A DNA stretch of 64,000 bases from Semisulcospira habei (lineage: Eukaryota; Mollusca; Gastropoda; Semisulcospiridae), in contig BTPG01000003.1 of assembly GCA_036245525.1 (NCBI GenBank), positions 210,628,570 through 210,692,569 of the forward strand, given 5' to 3'. The notes under the pieces were generated by a model. That model searched no databases. It saw only the letters and a program-made list of their open reading frames with translations, and was not told the DNA's origin. Position numbers and translations under genes: made by a program. Below are positions 23,001 through 37,100 of the stretch, piece by piece; the stretch's first letter is position 1, and the number at the start of each line of letters is the position of its first letter.

Positions 23001-26000
23001 TGCGCGGTGGAGCTTTTTGGTGGAGTGCAGTGTGCGCAGTACTGGCCCCACCCTTTAAACCCTTGGTTCATCTTCCATGGCCTAGCAAGCTGGGACGATG
23101 GCATCGAGGTCCTCGGGTCGTAGGTTTTATATCAGACTGTCCTTGTCCTAGTCTCTGGCTCAAAAGCCTTCCCCGGAGACACGGGGGCTTTGATGTCGGG
23201 GGTTTCCTCCCTTAGCCTTTCCGCAGCCAAGCGGCCAGGCCTGCAAGGCAGCAGGCGACTCGTGGAGGGCGGGGTCGTCTATGTCCCGTGCAGATGTGAA
23301 CATCTGCCCACTGCCCACTCTCCGAGAAAATGCCAACGTTAAAGTTTACAACGCAGGACGGACAGACAACCACTGGCCCAGATCATACTCACTTTTTCTT
23401 CGCACGTGAGCCAAAAATTGGCACTTTATACACTTTTGTCGACCTCTTGTGAGCCATGACCTTTTCCGAGGGGTCATCCAAATTAGTATGCATAGATAGG
23501 TCTTACCATCAGGTATCTCTGTACCAAGTTGGGGTGTGAAGTTGTGAATAGTAATTGAGAAGAAATATTTGTCAAAAAATATTTGTCAAAATATGGCTAT
23601 TTCTAACCTATTTCCTGAGCTCTTGCGACTCTTGACTTCTGAGAGGTCATCCAAATTAGTATGCATAGATAGGTCTTACCATCAGGTATCTCTGTAGCAA
23701 GTTTAGGTTTGAATTTGCGAATAGTATTTGAGAAAAATCAACATTTGTCAAAATATGGCTATTTTGGACCTATTTCATGAGCTCTTGTGACCCTTGACCT
23801 TTCTGTGGGATAAACCAAATTAGTATGCATAGAAAGGTCTTAACATCAGGTATTAAAATCGTTATCAACAAAAAGAAAAGGGTTTTCTATCAGGGTACAG
23901 CAGAGGAAAAGAAACGTGTGAATAAGGAAGTGAAAGCTGCGATCAGACAGGCAAGGCTGGAATACAAACACAAGGTGGAAATGAAACTCATTAGTGGTAA
24001 TTTGCGTGCCGCTTGACAAGGCATAAAGATTATGTCTGCTGTCAACAATGCCAACGATACACATAAATCGAAGATCGGTCTTGCAGGCTTCACTGACGAC
24101 ACGTTGCCTGATGCTTTTAATTCCTTTTTTACTCGTTTTGAAACACGTGACTTTTCGTCTGCTGCAGCCGATCTGAGACAGTCACTGACACGCGATGGCT
24201 CTATTGTTATTGACTGCTACGAAGACGTGAAAAACTGGATGACAGCAAACAAACTGAAACTGAACGACGACAAAACGGAAGCCATGCTGGTAGGCACTCG
24301 CCAGAAACTCTCCCAGCTCCCTCCCTCTCTCCACCTTCAACTCGATAGCACCCCCATCCCCCTCTCTGACTCGGCCAAGAACCTCGGCGTCATCCTCGAT
24401 TCCTCTCTGTCCATGACCAGCTTCGTCTCCGCCACGACCCAGGCATGCTATTTCCACCTCCGCCGCATCAGTCAGATCAGAAAATACCTCACTACCGAAG
24501 CTGCCACCAAACTTGCTGTCTCTCTCATCTTATCTCGCATCGACTATTGCAACTCTCTCCTTTCTGGTCTCCCTCACTCCACCATCTTCACTCTCCAGCG
24601 CGTCCAGAACAATGCTGCCCGCCTCGTCCTCAGAAAGAATTGATTGATTGTACATTGCTTAACGTCCCGACAGCAACAAGGCTTTCTCAGGACGTGCCTG
24701 CACTGCATGTGAAAAAAAAAAGAAAAAAAAAAAAGAAAAGAAACAGAACATTGAATGTATGTCGCCAGCCGGTCAAATACATTAAATAAACCTAACACAT
24801 GGGGCCTAAATAAAGCTAAGACCATTTAGCAACACACATCCAATATCAAGAGCTACATGCAGTGCAGACAGTAGGGAGAGTTTTAAAAAGGCAAATACAG
24901 GTGAATGGACAAAGGGTCACCTTGGTCAGCCCCACAGGGTGGGTTTTTCTCTCTATTCTGGGGCATGTGTTTCTGTCTATAGAAATAGACGGCAGTAAAC
25001 ATCACCCAATGTGTTAAATGGCATATCTGTTTGCCTGTACCCTTTGTTAAAGGGTAGTACTTGGATAACACTGCAGAGTCTCCCAAATAGCCGACTCCCT
25101 GTCCTCTTCACATTTAGTTTTCGCCTCTGATGTTGACAAATGTGGGACGCTTCCCAATGCGTAAAAAGCCATCGGGCAAACGTCGGCCGACATAGGCCCG
25201 ATTATCTTTGCGCACTGGGTTGCTGCTGTTGGGTTTGTGTTACGTGGTCTGCAAAGAGGGACACTTGACAGGGTAGGCATGATTTTGTTAGTGAAAACCT
25301 TCGGAATCCTATTTGATCTCTTTTAGTAGAAACATGTAATAGTCTGCTGCTATCAGCCCTAGCCGTTACAAAAATGTCAGTGACACTGTGGAAACTCTGG
25401 AAAGTGTGTTTTTATATATAATTGGCAAGCAAATGTAAAAAAAAAAAAACATTATGGCCACATTTTCAACGAAAAGTTTGTCTCAACGCTGCAGAGATGA
25501 TTTCTGTATTGTGATACGTTTAACTCATAATTGGACCTAATCCCACGCCTGAGAGCCGTCTTTCTGATGCAGGCCTGCCTGACCAGTAGAGGGTGTAGCC
25601 AGCGCCAAGTTCTTGGAGGCTGCCTTCCTCCGGGAGGCGTACTTCGCTGAGCGCGGCGATGTCGATGTTTAACCTCCGCAATTCATGGGCAATAAGGGCG
25701 GAGCGACGTTCAGGGCGTCCGCTGTCTGCTGTGTCGAGCATGGTTCGGATGTTCCAGCATGCTACGTTGAGTCCGGTCGTGGTCGTCATGAAAGTGGATC
25801 CATTGTTTTTTCTTGTTTTCTGACCGCAGGAGAAGATGCCCGTTGACCGCGGCTAGCCAACAGGGGTTACGAGGGGATGAGCTTTGGTTAGGCCACCTTT
25901 TCTAGGCCCCTCTCCGTGTGGAGCAAGCAGTGCTGTCCCTAGAGAAGGCTGCTTGGTCGTTCAGGGTGTGCCGAGTGATGTTGTCATCCCCAGGTCAACA

Positions 26001-29000
26001 TCAGGCGACCAATATCCTGAACCGCCTGCATGCAGGTTTGAGACTGCGGCTTCCAGTGACATCTTTCACCTGCCGTTTCGCCCCTTGCCCATCGCTACAG
26101 GACTTGGAAAGGTCGTTGTCATGGTCCGTGGGCGTTTCCTAAAGCCTGCGCGGTGGAGCTTTTTGGTGGAGTGCAGTGTGCGCAGTACTGGCCCCACCCT
26201 TTAAACCCTTGGTTCGTCTGCCATGGCCTAGCACGCTAGGACGGTGGCATCGAGGTCCTCGGGTCGTAGGTTTTATATCAGACTGTCCTTGTCCTAGTCT
26301 CTGGCTCAAAAACCTTCCCCGGAGGCACGGGGGCTTTGATGTCAGGGTTTTCCTCCCTTAGCCTTTCCGCAGCCAAGCGGCCAATCCTGCAAGGCAGCAG
26401 GGGACGTGCCTGCACTGCTTGTGAAAAAACAACTAAACAGAACATTGAATGTATGTTGCCAGCCGGTCAAATACATTAAATAAACCTAACACATGGGGCC
26501 TAAATAAAGCTAAGACCATTTAGCAACACACATCCAATATCAAGAGCTACAGGCAGTGCAGACAGTAGGGAGAGTTTTAAAAAGGCAAATACAGGTGAAT
26601 GGACAAAGGGTAGACAGATTAAAATAAAAGATCTGGACTTGACTTGATTATACAAAATTGTCATTACACTCTGAGGTCACCACATCTCTTTTGCCAGACT
26701 CGATACAAACACACACAGATAGATGCAACTCTTTGCTAATGGAAGTAATGAACGAGATAGCAGTGGTGGTTCAGTGTCTCTTCTTTTTCTTCAGAGGGCT
26801 GTTGCTGACGGTAACAACTTCCTGATGATCCTGTCCCTGCTGTGTGATGTTGCTCCTAGGCTGAATGGCAACAGCCAGGCTCCTCTGCAGGCGCAGCTTG
26901 TTCTCGTTGTATCCAAATGCCCAAAGGGAAGGATTGTCACAGCGGCGCCCAATTCCACGATGCCTCCCAAGACCCCCATTGCGACTAAGTTGGAAAACCA
27001 ACCAATGGGTCACTCCGACCGCATCATGTCCATGCGCCTCCCACTGAGACACCAGCAATACGTCACCCTTCTCAGTGTGTACTCCCCAACCCTCCTGGCA
27101 GAGCCTGCAGAAAAAGACAAGTTCTACTCTGACCTGCGCAGCCTCCTGCAGAGCACCCCCGCAGACGACAAAGTCATCATCCTTGGCGACTTCAACGCCA
27201 GAGTGGGCCAAGACTCTGAAGCCTGGAAAGGAGTCCTCGGCAAGCATGGCATTGGGAACTGCAATGACAATGGCCGCCTGCTGTTGGAGTTCTGTGCAGA
27301 ACAGCAACTTGTCATCACCAACACTACTTTCCAGCAAAAGGACAGTCGAAAGACCACCTGGATGCATCCTCGCTCCAAGCACTGGCACCTTATCGACTAT
27401 GTCCTTGTGCGTCAGAGGGACCGCAGTGACGTCCTCCTCACCAGAGTGATGCCCAGTGCAGAGTGCCACACTGACCACCGCCTTGTCCGCTGCAAACTCA
27501 GGCTCCACCTCAAGCTGAAACCCAAGAAAAGAGGCCCCCTCAAGAAAAAGCTTGATGTCGCCAGCCTTCAGCGTGATGACAAGAAAGCTGCCCTTCAGAG
27601 AGATTTAGAGCGCATGCTCAAAGACACAGTTGATCCAGCAGACTCCTCCCCTGAAACACTCTGGGAGCAACTGAAAACTGCTATTGTAAAATCTTCTGTG
27701 GAAGTCTTGGGCTTTGTTAGAAAGAGGAACAAAGACTGGTTTGACGAAAACGACGTGGAGATCCAGGAACTTCTAGCAAACAAAAGAGCCGCCCACCAGG
27801 CCCACCTAGCCCAGCCTTCCTGCCCTGTGAAGAAATCTGCCTTTCGCCTCATCTGCAGCAGTCTCCAGCTCAAGATTAGAGAGCTCCAGAACGAGTGGTG
27901 GTCGAGACTGGCACAGAGGACCCAGCTTTGCGCTGACAACGGTGACTACAGGGGCTTCTATGAAGCACTGAAAGCAGTGTATGGCCCTAGGCACCTGGTA
28001 CAAAGTCCCCTGCGAAGCGCCGATGGACAGGCACTCCTCACAGATAATACCTCCATCTTGAACCGCTGGTCAGAATACTTTCAGGACCTCTTCGGCGCTG
28101 AGCGCACTGTTCAAGAAACAGTCATCCTCCAAATCCCACAGCTCCCACTAAAGGTTGAATTGGACGAACCGCCCACCGCCGAAGAGACCCTCACAGCCAT
28201 CCACCAGCTCAAGAGTGGCAAAGCAGCAGGCATTGACGGAATCCCGCCAGAGATCTGGAAACATGGAGGCCCCGCACTGCACAACAAGCTCCATGACCTC
28301 TTTCTCTGCTGCTGGGAGAAAGGAACACTACCAAAGGATCTCCGTGATGCAGTCATCATCACCCTATACAAGAACAAAGGAGAGAAATCTGCCTGCTCTA
28401 ATTATCGTGGAATTACCCTGCTGTCCATTGCCGGGAAAATTCTCGCAAGGCTGCTCCTGAATCGGCTGGTACCTGCCATCGCTGAAGACCACCTCCCAGA
28501 GGGCCAGTGTGGCTTCAGAGCCAACAGGAGTGCCACCGACATGGTCTTTGTGCTGAGACAGCTTCAAGAGAAGTGCCGCGAGCAGAACAAAGGGCTGTAC
28601 GTAACGTTTGTCGACCTAACAAAAGCGTTCGACACTGTGAGCAGGCAAGGCATGTGACAGATCCTGGAGCGACTTGGCTGTCCCCCAAAGTTCCTAAGCA
28701 TGATCGTCCAGCTCCACGAGGACCAGCAAGGCCAGGTTAGATTCAACAGTAACCTCTCAGAACCATTCCCCATTATCAACGGCGTGAAACTGGGCTGCGT
28801 GCTGGCACCAACCCTCTTCACCATCTTCTTTAGCATGATGTTGAAGCAGGCCACAGTAGACCTCGACGATGACGATGCAGTGTACATCAGGTATCGTCTC
28901 GATGGCAGCCTGTTCAACCTCAGACGACTGCAGGCCCACACCAAAACCCTAGACCAACTGATTCGTGAGCTGCTCTTTGCTGATGACGCTGCCCTTGTTG

Positions 29001-32000
29001 CACACACAGAGAGAGCCTTGCAGCGCATCACATCCTGCTTTGCAGATGCTGCCCAGGTCTTTGGACTCGAGGTCAGTCTGAAAAAGACAGAGGTACTTCA
29101 TCAGCCGGCACCCAAGGTAGAGCATCGCCCTCCCCACATCATCATCGGCGAGTCTGAACTGAAGTCAGTACACCAGTTTACCTACCTTGGCTGCATCATC
29201 ACGTCAGATGCCAAGCTGGACAAGGAGCTTGACAGCAGGCTGGCAAAAGCGAACGGCGCTTTTGGGCGTCTTTTCAAGCGGGTGTGGCACAATCAACAGC
29301 TGAAAACGGGCACCAAGATCAGCGTGTACAGAGCTGTCGTCCTCACCACCCTGCTGTACGGTTCCGAGTCCTGGGCCCTCTACCGCAACCAACTACGACT
29401 CCTCGAACGCTTTCACCAGCGCTGCCTGCGTACCATCCTGGGCATTCACTGGAGTGACTATGTCACCAACATCGAGGTCCTTGAACAGGCAGAAACTATG
29501 AGCATCGAGGCTTTGTTGCTGCGGACACAGCTTCGCTGGGCGGGGCACGTCTCCAGGATGGAGGAACATCGCCTACCCAAGATCACTCTGTTCGGCGAGC
29601 TTGCTACTGGACACCGTGACAGAGGGGCACCAAAGAAGAGATACAAAGACGGTCTCAAGAAGTCACTTAGTGCCTGCCAAATCGACCACCGCCAGTGGTC
29701 TTCGCTTGCTGCGGACCGTGACACCTGGCGCTCCACCATCTACAAGGCAGCCGTCTCCTTTGAGGACTCTCGCAGAGCTAACCTTAAGGACAAACGGCTC
29801 AGGAGAAAAAACCGAGTTGCCGTAACTCAGAACCCTGACCAGACCTTCCCCTGCAGCCACTGCGGTCGAACCTGCCTGTCCTGGATTGGCCTCCGCAGCC
29901 ACGAAAATGCCTGCAGACGACGTGGGCAAGCCCTATAGAATCTTCGTTCGCGAAGTCAAGCCAAGAGAGGGACCTAATCACACTCGAGAGCTGGCAGACA
30001 CTGCTTGTGAAAAATCAGTCTGGTAGAAATGACACAGTTGGCTTTGTCATCTAAAGGTTCAAACCTTCATACAATGACATAACATTTTCCTCTTGAATTC
30101 TTCACCAAAAGACAGCTCCCAGTGCGCAAAGGCCATCGAGTCGACGTCGGCCGCCGTTGGCCCGCGCACAGCTGTGCACAGACCAACCGCGGCCGACGTC
30201 GTTCCGTCGCCTTTTGTGCACTGGGCTGGTATCAAATTAAAATGGCCTTCGCGCTGCAATACTAATGAAATTTTAAGAATTGACTCTTGCGCTGACCATC
30301 GTGTTTCCTGACCTTGCAGAATGCCGTGAAGGAACCTTTGGTCAAAACTGCACACAACCCTGCAGCAGTAACTGTGCTGACGTGTGCAACAAGGTCACTG
30401 GACATTGCACGTGCAAACCTGGATGGAAAGACCCAACATGTCTTGGACGTAATACTTTTTTTCGGATCATTAATCAACGAGTGTCAATCAAGCATTCCGC
30501 TCACACATCAAAAAATAATGTGACTTTTTGATTGCTGGTGGTGCTTTTAGTCGAGTCGATTCCTTAGCCAAAAGAATCCAGCATGAGTGATCTACATGTA
30601 GATCAAAACTAAATCCAAATGAGACTCATTTTAAAAGAAGTGTACTCCTGGTGTACTGCTCGAGTGAATCCGTCTGAGTACACCCGACGAGCAAAAGAAA
30701 TGACGAGCAAAGGAAATGAGACTTTTGGGGAATCATCGGAAACACTGACGTGTCTCCGATGATTCCAAAAATGTCGCGTTCCTTTTGCTCGTCAGTATGT
30801 TACGGTTGCTAGTTTGCTAGGCGTCACCAAGCTTATGTTGCTGTTGCTGGTTTGCACCGCGTCACCATGCTTATGTTATTGTTGCTGGTTTGCATTGCGT
30901 CACCAAGCTTTTGTTGTCATCACTTTGTTGCTCTGCCAGCTTCTGCTTCTGACGCCAATGTTGATGCCATCTTCGGAGGGGCTGCGGGTGGGGCAGTGGT
31001 GTTTGTGCTGGTTGTTGTCGTCGGTGTTGTCGTCTTGTGTCTCAGGTGTGTATTTTAATAATGATTCCACACCAATATCAGTATAACACATCATAATGTT
31101 GGACAAACCGTAAGGTTCAAAGTCACACACCAGCATACACGTACGGATTTTATTGTGCTTATTGATTTTGTGAGCCGTGACACAGTTTCCTATAGTTTCC
31201 TACAAGGTTTCCTATAGCATGAATCACCACTTCAATGCGAAGGAAAATTGAACACCACCCAACTGCAACGAGGTATAGATCCTCATGAGACCCCGTAGAT
31301 GCAGGGTGTCATGGGGATCGATGCCTCTTGCTGATACGACGTAGTATCTAATTTCCTTTGATTGCTGGGGATCTTTGACATTTAATGTATTGTTTCACGT
31401 GGTACAAACTGCGTCTATTAGCAGTAAAAAGGTTAAACAGTTGTGTTTTTTATCTGATATTTATTACACTTGTTTGTTTGTTTGTTTGTTTGTTCCCTTT
31501 TCATGGCAATTACACTTACGACTTGGTTATGGTTACATTGACTGATGTAAGAAATCGTTCAGTTTGTGTGAATAATAGGCACACCAGCAAAACATCACAC
31601 GTCCTTTTCCGCGCTTACAAATGACATTTGATAACATATCCGCGTTATTACAACGCCAAATGTGCAGCATAATACACAGTACGGTATACAGATAATACCG
31701 ATTAATAGTTAAATAACAATAAATAGTTACAGATTAAGTTCAGGATTCATACTATTCGGAAATCAAATCTGCTTAAAATTTTGCATCAAGATAATATCAA
31801 TAATACTTTAATCTCTCCGTTTTTAACTGAAGTGATGCACAGTTGGAGCAATACACTATCCGGTAACTCTTGTTTTGCGAACAATTGCTAGTGGTTGCGG
31901 AGTTGTCGCTGTTTACAATGTGGCGAACATGGAGATTTGCAGCAGAACTTTTTTACTTCGACAGAATACATTTCTTGTGATTTTTAATAAACTTGTCGTC

Positions 32001-33866
32001 TGTTTTTCTGCGTGTGCAGTTTAAATTAAACATGATAGAGATGATCTGAGACTAGATAAGTTTGAAGTTAGAGTCCAGAAGAATCTTGTAGTGTAGGAGT
32101 TAATGGAGAATTATTGCTGCCTGAGACAAACTTCATGTTCGCTACAGTTTTGGCTTGTGCTTTGAAACCCCTCAAAGCACACCTATTTATCTGAATTTAT
32201 TTAATTTTTTTATTTTTATTTTTTAATTTTTGCTTTTTTTTCCTTTTTTTTGTGTGCAAATTATTGTCAAATTCTACAAGGAAAAGACAAAAGGTTAATT
32301 TGTAGTTGCTATATTGTACTAGGTATTGTGAGTATATTCAAGTGTAACAAATCTGATGTTCCCCGATTTCGGTAAGTTTCACTGCCAGTACTGTGAATTG
32401 TGTCTAAACTATGCATTATGGTCCTGTAGCTGCTGTGTACCACACTTACTTTGTGACCGGCTTAATAACGTCCTGTTTAGCAATGTACATTAGTTCTTTC
32501 ATTCCGTCTTTGTTATGAACAGATCGCCCTTTTTACTTTTGACGTTTGTTTAGGTAATGAAGATACATTCCTACTTGTAATGGGCATTCTGTTTCTGCTG
32601 TAGTAAAAGACGCAGTCCAAAACAGAAACACGACGACAGCGACAGGGTGGCACAACACACTCTTGACGAGCTCACGCAGCCGCCCAACGTGTATGAAAAT
32701 TGCCATGCTGTCCAGGGAGCTCATGGTAAGTCAGAAAACATCAAGAGGTTGGCAGGCAAAACACCAATGTCCTTCAAAGTGTGTGAACAATGAAACACAC
32801 GGAACGTGAATGGTTGGAAGCAGTCGCAAAATTATCAAAGGGATTCGCTTATGTTTATGACCAAGCGAAAGTTGTTGCATACCTCGAGACTCACTCTAAC
32901 GAGCAAAGGAAATGCAACATCGCTGAAATCCAGTGATGCCGCATTTTCTTCTTTTTTTTTTTTTTTTTTGTTTTTGTTTTTTTGTTGTTTTTTTTTTTTT
33001 TGCACATTGATATACATTCGAACGTGCACTTTTTGACACTTGAGCATGATTCGCACTACTACTACATGTACTGCTTGAGCATGATTCGCACTATGTTTTC
33101 TTATATCATGTGCGTACTGCAGAGAGAGTGTGTCGGATAATACAGACCAACCACGCATCACATACGTGTATGGTAATAATTGGAGGATTTATGAAATAGC
33201 TTATGGGACATTCATTTATTTTGTTTACATAGGACTCTGTTGTTTTTTTTGGTTTAATCCTGAATATAGATGGCGAGCAGAGACATATGGCTGTCGTGAA
33301 ACCAAACCAGGCCCCCAAACCCAAATCCAGATCGAAACCAGCGACAACTGCGAACGCTGTCTACGTCAATGCTGGCCAAAGGAAACAGCCCAAAGGTTCG
33401 TTTGAACGTCCTACGTCACAAACTGACGCACTTGATGACGCAGACGTGGATCCTGCCGAGGAGGCCAGACTGGTTGAAACCGTGTTCTACAATGACGTCG
33501 AGTATATGACGTCACTGGCGGTGACGCTTGGCCTTGACCGCGTGCAGCAATATCTGCTAGACAAACTGCGTGGATATACACTGGATGGAGAGTTTGAGGT
33601 TAGTATTTAGATTCTTGTGTTTCGTTTTGTTTCGCGTTGTTGTTTTGTTTTTGGGTTGTTGTTGTTTTTGTCTACCATATTGAAAATAGGTCGACTTTGA
33701 GATGGGACTGCTCGGAGGGCATTCCGGAGCATGCACATGACGTTTTTAGCGTGCTGGGCAGAAATTCTGGCAAAGAAGTAACAAGATGAAAATGACGTCA
33801 CGTCTAGCTACGCAAACCTAGCTAGAGAACGTCTTTTTGGCGCCAAAGCGCCGTATATGTGTGTGT

Positions 33867-33937
<71 letters not shown>

Positions 33938-33947
33938 GTTCCCGCAC

Positions 33948-34008
<61 letters not shown>

Positions 34009-34027
34009 CGTGAGTGTGAGTGTATGA

Positions 34028-34058
<31 letters not shown>

Positions 34059-34059
34059 T

Positions 34060-34138
<79 letters not shown>

Positions 34139-37100
34139 ACAGCGACGAGAGCCCGCGTTTTAGGACGGACAAGCTTGAAATTGTATGATATTGTCCTTAA
34201 TAGAATAATCTCGAGATATTTTTTATTTTATTTTATATTAATTAAGATGCTCATTGGCGACAAAATGGCCGTTTCACAAAAAAAAGCAAAAACGATTGAT
34301 CCACACTGGAGTCCGTAAATTTTCTTTTTTTAATAGATATTTTGCATATAGCTAGATAAAAGGGAGATATTAAATGAGTTCGTTAACCAGCATTGTACCT
34401 CTAGAACATTTTGCGTCATTATTAATTTTATTTTTTAATCACTTTTTTTAGATTAATTTCACGACGCGAATTATTTGGGATTAATCTTAAAACAATTAAA
34501 TCTTTGTTATGAAAAAAACACCCCCAATATTTGCATTAATAATCGCATGATTTTTCATATACGGTATTTACATAAGCCTACAGTTTGTCTCGGCTGTCGG
34601 GTACGATTAGGTCAATTGTGACCTGTATGCCCTAGGTGTGAAAATCAGACAATGTTCTGCACCACTTTTTCGGAGTCATTTGTAAAACAGCTAACATAAC
34701 TTTTATTTTTAATTTACGAAAAAAAAAAACTATCTTCTCATTGATACCAGCTTAATATTTCATAAACAGTGTTTGCATAAGCCTACTGTTTGTCCCGGCT
34801 CTGGGGTAGGATTAGGTCAAATTGTGACCTGTAAGCCCTAGGTGTGAAAATCAGCAAGAAAATTGCAAAGTCTGATCTTCTAAGACGTCAAATATTAGTA
34901 CTGCGATGAGTGACGTATAACATCGAGTAGTCACTATGAACATGGCGTCATGGGACTAATCATGAAGTGACGTCATTTCGCTGCTCGTTGTGTTCTTCTT
35001 CTTCAGAATAGCTATGCTAAGCCAGATCACAGAACTTACGTATGGCGGAAATCGCCGTGTGTCCGTCGTTATTTCTGTGTGCTAGTATGTGTGTGGACCA
35101 GAAAGGGGGGGGGGTGGGGTTAAGGCCCCGCTACACGAGCCCGGTTTTGAGGCCGATTCCCGATCAGTTTTCGAATCGGTAGGTGATCGGGCCGGATTAA
35201 AAAACGTCTGCAGTGCCACACTGACATTTCTCGACTTGTCAAGTTTAGCCGACCGGTTTGAACCGAAGATCAAAGTCGTACCTGTTCTGCAAAATGACTG
35301 CTACTCACAAACCAGATAGGTGAGGCTAGCGCTGGCAGAATTGTCAGTACTCAAACCAAGGGGAATCACAGCGCTGGACAGACAACAGTTAGATCCCCTG
35401 CCCCCGCCTATCAGGCACCCAATCGCCAGCCCACAGAGAAATACGCAGGTATAGAATAAGACAATCATTTCCATTCCTAGTAAGAATGGATCAGGTCTCT
35501 TATGTAACCCATGTCTTTCTCCGGAACTTAGGAAGTAGGCAGGAGAAACATACATACACAAACATGAAGGTGCGCTACTATATGTGGTCGGGTAAATACC
35601 CTGATTTCCCACAGTAGATGCACAGAACATTACACAACAATGTAACGATACAAATTTTGCCTCGAGTTATACATGATACTCACAAACCAGATAGGTGAGG
35701 CTAGCGCTGGCAGAATTGTCAGTACTCAAACCAAGGGGAATCACAGCGCTGGACAGACAACAGTTAGATCCCCTGCCCCCGCCTATCAGGCACCCAATCG
35801 CCAGCCCACAGAGAAATACGCAGGTATAGAATAAGACAATCATTTCCATTCCTAATAAGAATGGATCAGGTCTCTTATATAACCCATGTCTTTCTCCGGA
35901 ACTTAGGAAGTAGGCAGGAGAAACATACATACACAAACATGAAGGTGCGCTACTATATGTGGTCGGGTAAATACCCTGATTTCCCACAGTAGATGCACAG
36001 AACATTACACAACAATGTAACGATACAAATTTTGCCTCGAGTTATACATGATACTCACAAACCAGACAAACTCTGGTTTGTGAGTATCATGTATAACTCG
36101 AGGCAAAATTTGTATCGTTACATTGTTGTGTAATGTTCTGTGCATCTACTGTGGGAAATCAGGGTATTTACCCGACCACATATAGTAGCGCACCTTCATG
36201 TTTGTGTATGTATGTTTCTCCTGCCTACTTCCTAAGTTCCGGAGAAAGACATGGGTTATATAAGAGACCTGATCCATTCTTACTAGGAATGGAAATGATT
36301 GTCTTATTCTATACCTGCGTATTTCTCTGTGGGCTGGCGATTGGGTGCCTGATAGGCGGGGGCAGGGGATCTAACTGTTGTCTGTCCAGCGCTGTGATTC
36401 CCCTTGGTTTGAGTACTGAAAATGACTGCTAGTTTTGACAGTGATGATGATGTGCTTGCATTATCAGCAGTTTTGGATCATATTCGGGAAGAGGCGTGCG
36501 AAACATCAGCGGCAACGGCGGTGGTAGGCTGATCACAACAGGCGTGTTCGGCCATTTGCAAACCGTGTTGAAACGACATGCTTTGCGAGACGCGCTCTGA
36601 TTGGTTGAAGCTTACGATCGGGACCGAATCGGATCGGGAAAATAGAGCAGGTTCTAGTCAGCCGTTTCCCAGCCGATTGGGACCGGATCGGATAATTGAC
36701 GTCATCCGATCGCAAACGGATCGCAATCGGCTTCAAAATCGGGGCACAACCGGCCCGTGTGGCGTAGAAGGGGTTGGATTCCTGTCGCTACACGAGCTCA
36801 CAGAGCGTACTAATGGCGGGAAGCGCCGTATGTCCATCGTTATTTGTGCTTCGGGATTTTTAAAAGTCTTTCACTGGAGGAACGGAGGGTACGTGATGGC
36901 TGATAAATGGCAGAAAGGTACGGCGGGAGAGATCCGTCAAAATGCCGATAGACGAAAATTGTAATTTTGTACTGGCAGCGGAATTTCACGGGCAGCCAGT
37001 GCAGCTAAATCTTTCTTTCTACTCATTCAAGCGGCAACACTATACGACCTTCCCGCAGCTATTGGTGAATGATTTTAAGCCTAAAATCACATACAAGCAA

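Larger units (their letters stand above)
19390..23251 (-). mobile_element. LINE copy I (APE endonuclease + RT), near full length
   Basis: Minus strand: about 600 bp of 5' leader (22645-23251), endonuclease ORF, RT ORF with C-terminal C2H2 finger, and a 3' UTR of only about 25 bp ending near GCCAAGAGA (shared with copy II at 29938-29970). The upstream limit is set by where homology to the second copy stops (AAGGCAGCAG) and could lie further out. One frameshift separates EN and RT. No poly(A) tail. Clade not assigned. Confidence 0.88.

Noticed and set aside
22738..23215. Plus-strand ORFs of 61-106 codons, also at 25884-26361
   Set aside because: Antisense to the LINE 5' leader; repeated only because the LINE is.
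33859..34172. ORFs rich in Cys/Val or His/Thr
   Set aside because: Translations of the TG microsatellite; likewise at 60575-60828 and the Tyr/Ile runs at 53333 and 57423-58290.
35303..36085. Hammerhead ribozyme in the 375-bp units
   Set aside because: The conserved CUGAUGA core was searched for by eye on both strands of the unit and not found.
35301..36432. A hydrophobic 100-112-residue ORF present three times
   Set aside because: It lies within each 375-bp repeat unit, so its preservation only reflects recent copying. No domain recognised and no sign of selection can be judged.
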